NCBI RefSeq assembly: GCF_018780625.1
Contig: NZ_JADMJK010000084.1
Span: 1-36,707 of the forward strand
Source: Polaromonas sp.
GTDB taxonomy: Bacteria > Pseudomonadota > Gammaproteobacteria > Burkholderiales > Burkholderiaceae_C
Length of the DNA: 36,707 nt
Direction of reading: 5' to 3'
The translations under genes and the position numbers were made by a program. How positions within the stretch are numbered: the first letter of the stretch is position 1; the number at the start of each line of letters is the position of its first letter. The notes under the pieces are model-generated. The model worked only from the letters and a program-made list of their open reading frames with translations, searched no databases and was not told the DNA's origin. This document shows positions 8,511 through 15,641 of the stretch, one piece after another.

Positions 8511-9920
8511 TCAGTGGGCAGCAAATGTGACACGATCAGGAACCGGCTTGAAGGTGCCGATTCGACTCCACCAAGGCATCAACAGGAAGAAGCCGAAGTA
8601 GAACAGCGTACCGACTTGCGACACACGCTCGCCAATCGCCGAGGGTGGTTGCACGCCAAGGTAGCCCAGCACAAAGAAGTTGATCACGAAAATGCCATAC
8701 AGGACCTTGTTCCAGCTTGGACGGTAACGGATCGACTTGACTTCACTGTTGTCCAGCCAGGGCAGGAAAAACAGAATCACCACAGCACCGCCCATGACAA
8801 CCACGCCCCAGAACTTGGCATCAATCAGGAGCATGGCACCGACCACCACGACAGCCGCGCCCACGATGATCAGCTTGAACAAATTGGCGATTTTCGCCTT
8901 GACAACACCAAGCACCGCACCCGCCAGCACGCAGGCAATCAGTGCATACATCATCTCGCCCGTGATGGCACGGAGCATGGAGTAGTAGGGCGTGAAATAC
9001 CAGACCGGAGCAATGTGCAGCGGCGTTTGCAGCGGGTCGGCGGGAATGAAGTTGTTGTACTCGAGGAAGTAACCACCAAACTCGGGCGCGAAGAAAATGA
9101 TGGCCGTGAAGATCATCAGAAACACGCTCACGCCAAAAATGTCATGCACCGTGTAGTAAGGATGGAAAGGAATGCCGTCCAGCGGATGGCCTTTGGCGTC
9201 GCGCGGGGCATTCGGGCCCTTGATCTCAACGCCATCAGGGTTGTTGGAGCCGACTTCATGCAGCGCGATGATGTGCGCGGCCACCAGCCCCAGCAGTACC
9301 AGCGGCACAGCGATCACGTGGAAAGCAAAAAAGCGGTTCAGCGTCGCATCACCGACCACATAGTCACCGCGAATCAGCAGCGCCAGGTCAGGACCGATAA
9401 AAGGGATGGCAGCAAACAGGTTAACGATCACTTGGGCGCCCCAGTAGCTCATCTGGCCCCACGGCAAGAGGTAACCCATGAAGGCTTCGGCCATCAGGCA
9501 CAGGAAAATGGCGCAGCCAAAAATCCAGATCAGCTCGCGCGGCTTGCGGTAACTGCCGTAGATCAGGCCCCGGAACATGTGAAGATAGACCACCACAAAG
9601 AAGGCGGAGGCACCGGTGGAGTGCATGTAGCGGATCAGCCATCCCCACGGCACGTCGCGCATGATGTACTCGACCGAAGCGAATGCCAGCGCGGCATCAG
9701 GCTTGTAATGCATCGTCAGGAAAATACCCGTGGTGATCTGGATCACCAGCACCAGCATCGCCAACGAGCCAAAAATGTACCAGAAGTTGAAGTTCTTCGG
9801 CGCGTAGTACTCGCTCATGTGATCCCGGAAGAGCTTGCTGGCCGGAAAGCGGTTGTCCACCCAAGTCATCGCTTTGTCAGCGAAGGGGGCATCGGGGGAA
9901 ATTTCTTTGAATTCAGCCAT
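8511..9920 (-). CDS. petB: cytochrome b subunit of the bc1 complex
   Basis: This is the quinol-oxidising membrane core of complex III, 469 residues with at least eight hydrophobic helices. The bis-haem ligands are H100 and H114 in one helix and H201 and H216 in the other. The second pair is spaced 15 apart rather than the 14 of mitochondrial cytochrome b. The Qo-site motif that is PEWY in most organisms reads PVWY here (305-308), so the glutamate is missing. After residue 320 two extra hydrophobic stretches precede the conserved FFLPWLD, making it longer than the mitochondrial form. The ATG at 9920 has AGGA about 6 nt upstream. It lies between petA and petC. Confidence 0.97.
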   Translation of the reverse strand: MAEFKEISPDAPFADKAMTWVDNRFPASKLFRDHMSEYYAPKNFNFWYIFGSLAMLVLVIQITTGIFLTMHYKPDAALAFASVEYIMRDVPWGWLIRYMHSTGASAFFVVVYLHMFRGLIYGSYRKPRELIWIFGCAIFLCLMAEAFMGYLLPWGQMSYWGAQVIVNLFAAIPFIGPDLALLIRGDYVVGDATLNRFFAFHVIAVPLVLLGLVAAHIIALHEVGSNNPDGVEIKGPNAPRDAKGHPLDGIPFHPYYTVHDIFGVSVFLMIFTAIIFFAPEFGGYFLEYNNFIPADPLQTPLHIAPVWYFTPYYSMLRAITGEMMYALIACVLAGAVLGVVKAKIANLFKLIIVGAAVVVVGAMLLIDAKFWGVVVMGGAVVILFFLPWLDNSEVKSIRYRPSWNKVLYGIFVINFFVLGYLGVQPPSAIGERVSQVGTLFYFGFFLLMPWWSRIGTFKPVPDRVTFAAH

Positions 9921-9940
9921 GACTGATCCTGGTTCGGTGA

Positions 9941-9995
9941 GTTCTTTAACGTCGGCTATTTAGGATAGCGACGCGGGTTCTTTGACGCTGGCTAC
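9941..9995. repeat. short imperfect direct repeat in the petA-petB gap
   Basis: The 103-nt gap between petA and petB contains two copies of a 19-nt sequence, at 9941-9959 and 9977-9995. They share GTTCTTT-ACG--GGCTA and differ at three or four positions. A shorter related piece (GGGTCTTTTT) follows near 9997. No function is evident. It may be a decayed duplication within a co-transcribed spacer. Confidence 0.5.
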
Positions 9996-10023
9996 AGGGT
10001 CTTTTTCAGACATTGGCGCGCCT

Positions 10024-10659
10024 TCAGGCTTGCTTGTCTTCGCCAATCAGCAGTCTTGAATCTGACAGGTACATGTGCGGAGGCACTTCCAGATTGTCGG
10101 GCGAGGGCTTGTTTTTGAAGACGCGACCGGCCATGTCGAAGGTCGAACCATGGCAAGGGCAGAGAAAACCACCAGTCCAGTCGTCAGGCAGCGAAGGCTG
10201 GGCACCGGGCTGGAACTTTTCGGAAGGCGAGCAACCCAGATGCGGGCAGATACCCACCACCACCAGGGTTTCGGGCTTGATGGAACGGTTTTCGTTGAGG
10301 GCGTAGGCAGGCGTCCAGTCGGGCAGCTTGCGTTCGGACTTCGGGTCAGCCAGCAAAGCGTCATTTTTAGGCAATGTAGCCAATTGCTCAGGCGTTCGCT
10401 TGACAATCCATACCGGCTTGCCGCGCCATTCAACGGTTATTTTCTCGCCAGGCTTGATGCCGGAGATATCAACTTCGACCGCAGCGCCGGTTGCCTTGGC
10501 TTTTTCTGAAGGCTGAAAAGTACTGACGAAAGGCACGGCAACCGCAGCAACGCCAGCGCCACCTACGGCACAGGTAGCCACAATCCAGTTTCTTTTATTT
10601 TTATCCATGGGCGCACCGTTCGGCACACCGTTTACGCTTGCTTCGCTTGCTTGGGTCAT
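10024..10659 (-). CDS. petA: ubiquinol-cytochrome c reductase Rieske iron-sulfur protein
   Basis: This is the 2Fe-2S subunit that shuttles electrons from quinol to cytochrome c1. The 211-residue protein has an N-terminal membrane anchor at about 25-47, preceded by NKRNW, a Lys-Arg in place of the Tat twin arginine. The cluster-binding loops are CPHLGC (C138, H140, disulfide C143) and CPCHGS (C167, disulfide C169, H170). The first loop has proline where CTHLGC is usual. The ATG at 10659 has AAGGA about 6 nt upstream. It is the first gene of petABC and has a plausible promoter at 10711-10740. It is divergent from mscL. Confidence 0.97.
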   Translation of the reverse strand: MTQASEASVNGVPNGAPMDKNKRNWIVATCAVGGAGVAAVAVPFVSTFQPSEKAKATGAAVEVDISGIKPGEKITVEWRGKPVWIVKRTPEQLATLPKNDALLADPKSERKLPDWTPAYALNENRSIKPETLVVVGICPHLGCSPSEKFQPGAQPSLPDDWTGGFLCPCHGSTFDMAGRVFKNKPSPDNLEVPPHMYLSDSRLLIGEDKQA

Positions 10660-10710
10660 GTGAGTCCTTCAAGAACTGGCTTGAAAAAGGCTTAGTGGGA
10701 TCAACCCGCG

Positions 10711-10740
10711 ATTGTAGCGGAGCCCGACGCCGTTTTCCAA
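10711..10740 (-). promoter_or_regulatory. candidate sigma-70 promoter for petABC
   Basis: On the minus strand TTGGAA (10740-10735) and TACAAT (10716-10711) are separated by 18 bp. The -10 element matches the consensus at five of six positions. The predicted start near 10704 would give a leader of about 45 nt with an AAGGA ribosome-binding site before the petA ATG at 10659. The element is seen in the sequence; activity is inferred. Confidence 0.5.
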
Positions 10741-10783
10741 GGCGGCAGTCAGGATTCAGGTGCCAGGCAGCGACCGGGTTCAG

Positions 10784-10811
10784 GCCTTTGCGCTAGCGCA
10801 TACGCAGAGGC
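10784..10811. promoter_or_regulatory. inverted repeat in the petA-mscL divergent region
   Basis: Two 9-nt arms (10784-10792 and 10803-10811) pair at eight of nine positions. Overlapping them is a perfect 12-bp palindrome, TGCGCTAGCGCA, at 10789-10800. It lies upstream of both petA and mscL and could be an operator or a stem-loop in the mscL leader. The rest of this 268-nt gap contains the petA promoter and, near 10854, a GATAAT that might be an mscL -10 without a good -35. Confidence 0.4.
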
Positions 10812-10927
10812 TTAGACCAGGCATGCGCCCCCTCCAAAAGCAGCGCGAGGCCTGATAATCGGGTCCTCACAAGGCGCGAAAATCGGGAATCGCCTTGACA
10901 ATTACGCGACAACAACAGGAGATTCAC

Positions 10928-11347
10928 ATGGGAATGATGCAGGAATTCAAGGAATTTGCGGTCAAGGGCAATGTCATTGACCTGGCGGTGGGCGTGATCA
11001 TTGGCGCGGCCTTCGGAAAAATCGTCACCTCAATCGTGAGCGATCTGATCATGCCCGTCATCGGCGCACTGGTCGGCCAACTCGATTTCTCCAACTTGTT
11101 TGTGGTGCTGGGCACGGTGCCACCGGGCACCGCCATGACACTGGACGCGCTGAAAACGGCGGGCGTCCCGGTGCTGGCCTACGGCAGTTTCATCACGGTT
11201 GCGGTCAACTTTGCCATTTTGGCGTTCATCATTTTCCTGATGGTCAAGCAGATCAACCGGCTCAAACGACAGGAAGTGGCCGCACCAGCACCACTGGCCG
11301 AAGACATCCTGCTGCTGCGCGAGATCCGCGACAGCCTGAAGAAATAG
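10928..11347 (+). CDS. mscL: large-conductance mechanosensitive channel MscL
   Basis: MscL is the pentameric inner-membrane channel that opens under high membrane tension to release solutes on osmotic downshock. The 139-residue protein begins [20 protein letters not shown]. The first transmembrane helix with the gate pattern ([14 protein letters not shown]) is at about 17-45. The periplasmic loop follows, then the second helix at about 75-100 and a charged cytoplasmic C-terminal helix. The start is ATG 10928, with AGGAG 6 nt upstream. An in-frame TTG at 10895 would add 11 residues that no family member has. It is transcribed away from petA and converges on pdxA. No clear terminator is seen in the 88-nt gap to pdxA. 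Confidence 0.97.
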   Translation: MGMMQEFKEFAVKGNVIDLAVGVIIGAAFGKIVTSIVSDLIMPVIGALVGQLDFSNLFVVLGTVPPGTAMTLDALKTAGVPVLAYGSFITVAVNFAILAFIIFLMVKQINRLKRQEVAAPAPLAEDILLLREIRDSLKK

Positions 11348-11435
11348 GAATCCGGGGCGCCCGGGGAACGGACACATTTCACAAGATAGCGGGCAGCACC
11401 CTCAGCTCTTGCGAAAAAGCCATTCCCCCTTGATT

Positions 11436-12476
11436 TCAGGCAGCCAGTCGGCGCGCCATGCGCACGGCGGCGACCAGGCTGGAGGCATCCGCCTGGGCCG
11501 TTCCGGCGATGTCAAACGCCGTACCATGGTCCGGGCTGGTACGCACCAGCGGCAACCCGAGCGTGACGTTGACGCCCTGCTCCACCCCCAGGTATTTCAC
11601 CGGAATCAGGCCCTGGTCGTGGTACATGGCGACCACCACGTCGAACTCGCCAACTTTGCCGGGTGCGTTCCGCGCCCGCATGAAAACGGTGTCCGGTGCA
11701 AAAGGGCCATGCACATCGAGGCCCTCGGCCCGGGCCGCAGCCAGGGCCGGCGCGATGACAGTCTGCTCCTCGGTGCCAAACAGGCCCCCCTCCCCGGCAT
11801 GCGGATTCAGTCCCGCCACGGCGATACGCGGCGCACGCCCCAAGCTGGCACTCACAGCGGCGTGGGTGATACGCAGGGTTTGCAGCACGTTGTCAAACGT
11901 CACGGCTTCAATCGCGTTGCGCAGCGACATATGAATGCTGACCAGCACGGTCTTCAACTCGTCGTTGGCCAGCATCATGCGCACCGGCACCTGACGCACG
12001 GGTCGGCCCAAAAATGCGGCGGCTTCGGCCTGCAACATTTCGGTATGGCCCGGAAAGCCGGCAGCCCACCCGCCGGCTGCCGCGAGAGCCTCCTTGTGGA
12101 TGGGCGCGGTCACCATGGCGGCTGCTTCGCCTGCCAGCGCCGCGCGGGCCGCCCAGACAATGCACTCGGCCGCTGCCTTTCCAGCCAAAGCACTCACCAG
12201 CCCAAATGGTGGGGGTGCAAGCAGCTCACATTTTTGCAGCACCGGAATGCAACGCGGGGGCACGCCGGGCGCTCCGCTCAGGCTATCGAGTTGCGCCACC
12301 GGCCACGCGAGGGTTCCTGAGGCCGCTGTCAATGCGGCAGCTCGGCGTAATGTGGCCACATCACCAACGACGATGCAGCCTGCCATATCGGCCGGCGAAT
12401 CGCGAAACGCCTTGGCGATGATTTCAGGGCCAATGCCAGCGGCATCACCCATGGTGACAAGAATGGATTTTTTCAT
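11436..12476 (-). CDS. pdxA: 4-hydroxythreonine-4-phosphate dehydrogenase PdxA
   Basis: PdxA oxidises 4-phosphohydroxy-L-threonine in the DXP-dependent pathway to pyridoxal 5'-phosphate. The 346-residue protein opens with the conserved VTMGDAAGIGPEI. The three divalent metal ligands map to H182 (SIHMSLR), H226 (LNPHAGEGG) and H286 (MYHDQGL). The late motif SPDHGTAFDIAGT is also intact. The ATG overlaps the stop of the upstream Nif3-like gene by 4 nt (ATGA), so translation is probably coupled. The gene converges with mscL. In many proteobacteria pdxA neighbours surA and ksgA; neither is visible here. Confidence 0.96.
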   Translation of the reverse strand: MKKSILVTMGDAAGIGPEIIAKAFRDSPADMAGCIVVGDVATLRRAAALTAASGTLAWPVAQLDSLSGAPGVPPRCIPVLQKCELLAPPPFGLVSALAGKAAAECIVWAARAALAGEAAAMVTAPIHKEALAAAGGWAAGFPGHTEMLQAEAAAFLGRPVRQVPVRMMLANDELKTVLVSIHMSLRNAIEAVTFDNVLQTLRITHAAVSASLGRAPRIAVAGLNPHAGEGGLFGTEEQTVIAPALAAARAEGLDVHGPFAPDTVFMRARNAPGKVGEFDVVVAMYHDQGLIPVKYLGVEQGVNVTLGLPLVRTSPDHGTAFDIAGTAQADASSLVAAVRMARRLAA

Positions 12477-13234
12477 GCTGGGTTGTCAATGTCGATGAAT
12501 TGGTGGTCGAGTCCGAATTGCGCCGCCACCTGCGACGCGACCGCTGGCGCGCCATAGCGCTCCGACGCATGGTGGCCGCAAGCGATGAAGGCCACGCCCA
12601 TCTCGCGCGCATAGTGCGCCTGCGGCTCGGAAATTTCACCGGTGATGAAGGCGTCGGCGCCTGCGGCAATCGCAGATTCAAAGTAGCCTTGCGCCCCGCC
12701 ACTGCACCACGCTATATTTTCAATAGCTCCTTGCGCTTTCCCCACTTGCACTACAGACCTTTTTAATACATTTTCCACGTGGACAGCCAATGCCGAAGCG
12801 CTTGCAAAGCTGCTGCCGTCTGCCCGTGCGCCCATGAATCCCAGATCCTGTTCGCCGAAACGCGCGCTGGCCTGCAGACCGAGTTGCAGACCCAATTGCG
12901 CGTTGTTGCCCCATTGGGGATGCGCATCAAGCGGCAGGTGGTAGGCAAACAGGTTGATATCATGGGCCAGCAACAGGGCCAGGCGCTGCTTCATCCAGCC
13001 CGTGACGCAGCCGTCCTGGCCGCGCCAGAACAGGCCGTGATGCACAAAAATGGCATCGGCGCGCGCTTCGATGGCGGCCTCTATCAGCGCACGGCTGGCG
13101 GTGACGCCCGAGACGATTTTCTGAATCGGCAGGCGCCCCTCCACCTGCAGGCCATTGGGGCCATAGTCCTTGAAGCGCGCGGGCTGCAACAGCGCATCAA
13201 ACGCTTGCAGCAAATCCTGTCGGGTGGTACTCAT
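12473..13234 (-). CDS. Nif3/YbgI-like dinuclear metal-binding protein
   Basis: This 253-residue protein belongs to the Nif3 family (E. coli YbgI; human NIF3L1), toroidal hexamers with a two-metal site at each monomer. Metal-ligand motifs are visible as HHGLFW, HLPLDAHPQWGNN and ACGHHASERYG. A GTP cyclohydrolase I type 2 label is often attached to this family, but its reaction is not established. It overlaps pdxA by 4 nt. Between about residues 165 and 175 the coding DNA contains a 17-bp GCTAT-N7-ATAGC repeat (12711-12727) that also occurs in intergenic DNA of this window. The frame is open through it and the protein looks intact. Confidence 0.92.
   Translation of the reverse strand: MSTTRQDLLQAFDALLQPARFKDYGPNGLQVEGRLPIQKIVSGVTASRALIEAAIEARADAIFVHHGLFWRGQDGCVTGWMKQRLALLLAHDINLFAYHLPLDAHPQWGNNAQLGLQLGLQASARFGEQDLGFMGARADGSSFASASALAVHVENVLKRSVVQVGKAQGAIENIAWCSGGAQGYFESAIAAGADAFITGEISEPQAHYAREMGVAFIACGHHASERYGAPAVASQVAAQFGLDHQFIDIDNPA
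12711..12736 (+). repeat. GCTAT-N7-ATAGC repeat, copy inside the Nif3-like gene
   Basis: GCTAT (12711-12715) and ATAGC (12723-12727) form an inverted repeat with a 7-nt A/T-rich spacer. The flank TCCTTGCGC follows. The same 5-7-5 geometry and nearly the same flank (TGCTTGCGC) occur in the gltD-gltB gap on the opposite strand. This copy lies within coding sequence and is translated as part of KAQGAIENIAW on the minus strand. Confidence 0.6.
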
Positions 13235-13313
13235 GCCTTGATTGTCTCAGTCCCGGGCTGTCAGCTGCCGCATACACACACCATCCGGCGGCTCATGATC
13301 AAACGCAAGCCGC

Positions 13314-13341
13314 TTGGCCAGCGTGTGAGGGACAATATGCT
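13314..13341 (+). promoter_or_regulatory. candidate promoter for the DegS-like protease gene
   Basis: TTGGCC (13314-13319) and TATGCT (13336-13341) are separated by 16 bp and lie about 80 nt before the protease ATG. Both are partial consensus matches. The region between the Nif3-like gene and the protease gene (188 nt) is divergent and must carry promoters for both. I could not identify a better one, nor a clear sigma-E-type element. Confidence 0.3.
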
Positions 13342-13422
13342 TTGTTGCGCGCCAGGGCCCGACAGGCCCGGCCAGCAAAGCCCCCCCCTGCCCTTTTGAC
13401 TCTGTTCACCCCTCATTTATCC

Positions 13423-14583
13423 ATGAAGCGCTACTGGCTCCTGTTTTCCCAGACCGTCACCATTGTGCTGGCGGCTTATTTTGTGGTCGCCACGCTCAAG
13501 CCGGCGTGGCTGAACAAAGGCGCCACCTTGGGCGGCGTATCCGTGATTGAAGCCCCGCAGAGCGGCCTGTCGCCTGGCGTGCGCCCGACCGGCAGCTTCG
13601 CCGCAGCCGCGAAACAGGCCTCAGCGGCAGTGGTCAGCATCAACACCAGCAAGGCAGCGCTGCCAAATCCGCAGACCGAAGACCCATGGTTCAAGTTTTT
13701 CTTCGGAGACCAGGGCTCCGGCCAGCCACAGGCCGGCCTGGGCAGCGGCGTCATCATCAGCGCCTCTGGCTATATCCTGACCAACAACCATGTGGTGGAA
13801 GGCGCAGACGAGATTGAAGTCATTCTCAACGACACCCGCAAAGCCAGGGCCAAGGTCATTGGCACCGACCCGGACACCGATCTGGCCATCCTCAAGATCG
13901 ATCTGGACAACTTGCCTGTCATCGTGCTGGGAGACTCCAATTCCCTGCAAGTCGGCGACCCTGTGCTGGCGATTGGCAACCCGTTTGGCGTGGGCCAGAC
14001 CGTGACCAGCGGCATCGTGAGCGCGCTGGGACGCAACCAGCTGGGCATCAACACCTTCGAGAACTTCATCCAGACCGATGCAGCCATCAACCCCGGCAAC
14101 TCGGGGGGCGCACTGGTCGACATCAATGGCAACCTGATGGGCATCAACACTGCGATTTACTCGCGCTCGGGCGGCTCCATGGGCATCGGCTTTGCCATTC
14201 CGGTGTCCACCGCCAAGCAGGTGCTGGAGAGCATCGTGAAGGACGGTCAGGTCACGCGTGGCTGGATTGGTGTCGAGCCGCAAGACCTGAATCCTGAACT
14301 GGCCGCGACTTTTGGTCTGGACCCGGTCGCCGCAAAAACGGGCGGGGTCATCATCACCGGCGTACTCCAAGACGGACCGGCCGCCAAAGCCGGCATCCGG
14401 CCTGGCGACGTCATCACCGCGGTCAACGGCAAACCGGTGCGCAATGTGAGCCAGTTGCTGACAGCAGTGGCAGCCCTCAAACCCGGCACACCCGCACCCC
14501 TGACGGTGCTGCGCAAGGACAGCCAGAGCGAGGTGGCCGTGACGCCCGGCACACGCCAGCGACCACGGGCGCCGCAGCGTTAA
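13423..14583 (+). CDS. DegS/AlgW-like periplasmic serine protease with one PDZ domain
   Basis: This is a 386-residue HtrA-family protease. An uncleaved N-terminal anchor lies at about 5-27, placing the body in the periplasm. The trypsin-like domain at about 60-265 has the catalytic triad H123 (TNNHVVEG), D153 (DTDLAILK) and S227 (NPGNSGGAL). A single PDZ domain at about 275-375 follows. One PDZ plus a membrane anchor is the DegS/AlgW layout, in which the protease cleaves an anti-sigma factor (RseA/MucA) when misfolded outer-membrane proteins bind the PDZ; DegP has two PDZ domains. I start at ATG 13423, because the 27 residues upstream in frame are low-complexity Arg/Pro-rich sequence. It ends within a perfect palindrome and converges with tatC. 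Confidence 0.93.
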   Translation: MKRYWLLFSQTVTIVLAAYFVVATLKPAWLNKGATLGGVSVIEAPQSGLSPGVRPTGSFAAAAKQASAAVVSINTSKAALPNPQTEDPWFKFFFGDQGSGQPQAGLGSGVIISASGYILTNNHVVEGADEIEVILNDTRKARAKVIGTDPDTDLAILKIDLDNLPVIVLGDSNSLQVGDPVLAIGNPFGVGQTVTSGIVSALGRNQLGINTFENFIQTDAAINPGNSGGALVDINGNLMGINTAIYSRSGGSMGIGFAIPVSTAKQVLESIVKDGQVTRGWIGVEPQDLNPELAATFGLDPVAAKTGGVIITGVLQDGPAAKAGIRPGDVITAVNGKPVRNVSQLLTAVAALKPGTPAPLTVLRKDSQSEVAVTPGTRQRPRAPQR

Positions 14584-14592
14584 CGCTGCGGC
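14571..14592. repeat. 22-bp perfect palindrome across the protease stop codon
   Basis: The sequence from 14571 to 14592 equals its own reverse complement, with arms GCCGCAGCGTT and AACGCTGCGGC. The TAA stop of the protease gene (14581-14583) lies at its centre. As RNA it can form a stem on either strand, but no T-run follows in either direction. It may be a bidirectional transcript-end structure for the converging protease and tatC transcripts, or a DNA-binding site. Confidence 0.7.
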
Positions 14593-14749
14593 CTGCAGGC
14601 GAATGGATAAATCCTGCCCCCCTGCGTAAACGGGCGGGTCTGCGTCCGGCCGGGGCACTGGATTGCACTCTGCCCAATAGCCTGCAGCGCCCGGCTTCAT
14701 TGAACCAACGCAGCAAGTTACCAATAATCAGAGCCGAAGGAACACCGCC

Positions 14750-14766
14750 GCGCGCTTTAAGCGCGC
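14750..14766. other. hairpin just downstream of tatC
   Basis: GCGCGCTT (14750-14757) pairs perfectly with AAGCGCGC (14759-14766) around one central base, 13 nt after the tatC stop on the minus strand. No T-run follows, so termination is possible but unproven. The 196-nt convergent gap between the protease gene and tatC otherwise contains only the palindrome at 14571-14592. Confidence 0.5.
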
Positions 14767-14779
14767 AAACCTCGGGCAA

Positions 14780-15574
14780 TCAGGAGTTGCTGGTTTCGCT
14801 CTCGGCCTCAGGCGTCTTGGTTTGCTTGACAAACAGCAGTGCAGCCCAAATGCCGACCTCGTACAGCCCGCCCACCACGGCAAGCAGCATGATCATCGAA
14901 CCCGCATCGGGTGGCGTGACCAGCGCCGTGGCCACGGCGGCGATCACCCAGAAATAGCCGCGGTACTGGCGCAGCTGGGCGACCGTGAGGATGCCCATGC
15001 GAACCAGCAGGATCACCGCGATCGGCACCTCGAACGCCAGGCCGAACGCCAGGAACATGCCCAGCACGAAGTTAAGGTATTCCTCAATGTCTGGCGCGGC
15101 AGTGATTGACTTGGGCGCAAAGCTCTGGATGAACTTGAACACCTGGCCAAATACAAAGTAATAGCAAAAGGCGACGCCGGCAAAAAACAGCAGGGTGCTG
15201 GACACCACCAGCGGCATGACCAGTTTTTTCTCGTGCGAATAAAGACCGGGCGCAATGAAGGCCCACACCTGGTAAAGCACCACCGGCAGCGCAATCATGA
15301 AGGCTGCCATGAACATGATCTTGATCGGCACCACGAACGGCGATATAACGTTCGTGGCGATCAACGTGGCGCCCTTGGGCAGGGAAGCCACCAGAGGCGC
15401 CGCCATCAGGTCGTACAGCGCGCCCGGACCGGGGAACAGCGCCAGCACGGCCGCTGCGACGCCAATCGCAATCACCGCCTTGATCATCCGGTCGCGCAAC
15501 TCCACCAGGTGCTGCACAAAGGGTTGTTCGGTGCCCGCGAGTTCGTCGGGCTTGTCGGTCTGGGGATCACTCAT
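14780..15574 (-). CDS. tatC: Sec-independent protein translocase subunit TatC
   Basis: TatC binds twin-arginine signal peptides and, with TatB, forms the receptor of the Tat export system for folded proteins. The 264-residue protein has the conserved N-terminal segment FVQHLVELRDRMIKA and six hydrophobic helices. The cytoplasmic loop EYLNFVLGMFLAFGLAFEVP between helices is also typical. I start at ATG 15574 (MSDPQTDKP), since homologues begin just before this acidic leader. A GTG at 15613 would add 13 residues, and neither start has a strong Shine-Dalgarno. It is the last gene of tatABC and of the long minus-strand array. Confidence 0.96.
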   Translation of the reverse strand: MSDPQTDKPDELAGTEQPFVQHLVELRDRMIKAVIAIGVAAAVLALFPGPGALYDLMAAPLVASLPKGATLIATNVISPFVVPIKIMFMAAFMIALPVVLYQVWAFIAPGLYSHEKKLVMPLVVSSTLLFFAGVAFCYYFVFGQVFKFIQSFAPKSITAAPDIEEYLNFVLGMFLAFGLAFEVPIAVILLVRMGILTVAQLRQYRGYFWVIAAVATALVTPPDAGSMIMLLAVVGGLYEVGIWAALLFVKQTKTPEAESETSNS

Positions 15575-15641
15575 GAGGAAGGTTCGCGCTGGATAGGTTG
15601 CGCCGGCAGGCACGCAAACAAAAGAAGATCAGGAATGAAAG

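Noticed and set aside
8493..9926. 477-residue plus-strand open frame opposite petB
   Set aside because: It is antisense to a certain cytochrome b gene, rich in His/Gln/Asp as expected of a reverse-complement frame in GC-rich DNA, and has no recognisable family.
10895..10927. TTG at 10895 as mscL start, or its TTGACA as a -35 box
   Set aside because: ATG 10928 has a good AGGAG and the correct family N-terminus. No -10 follows TTGACA at the right distance before the start.
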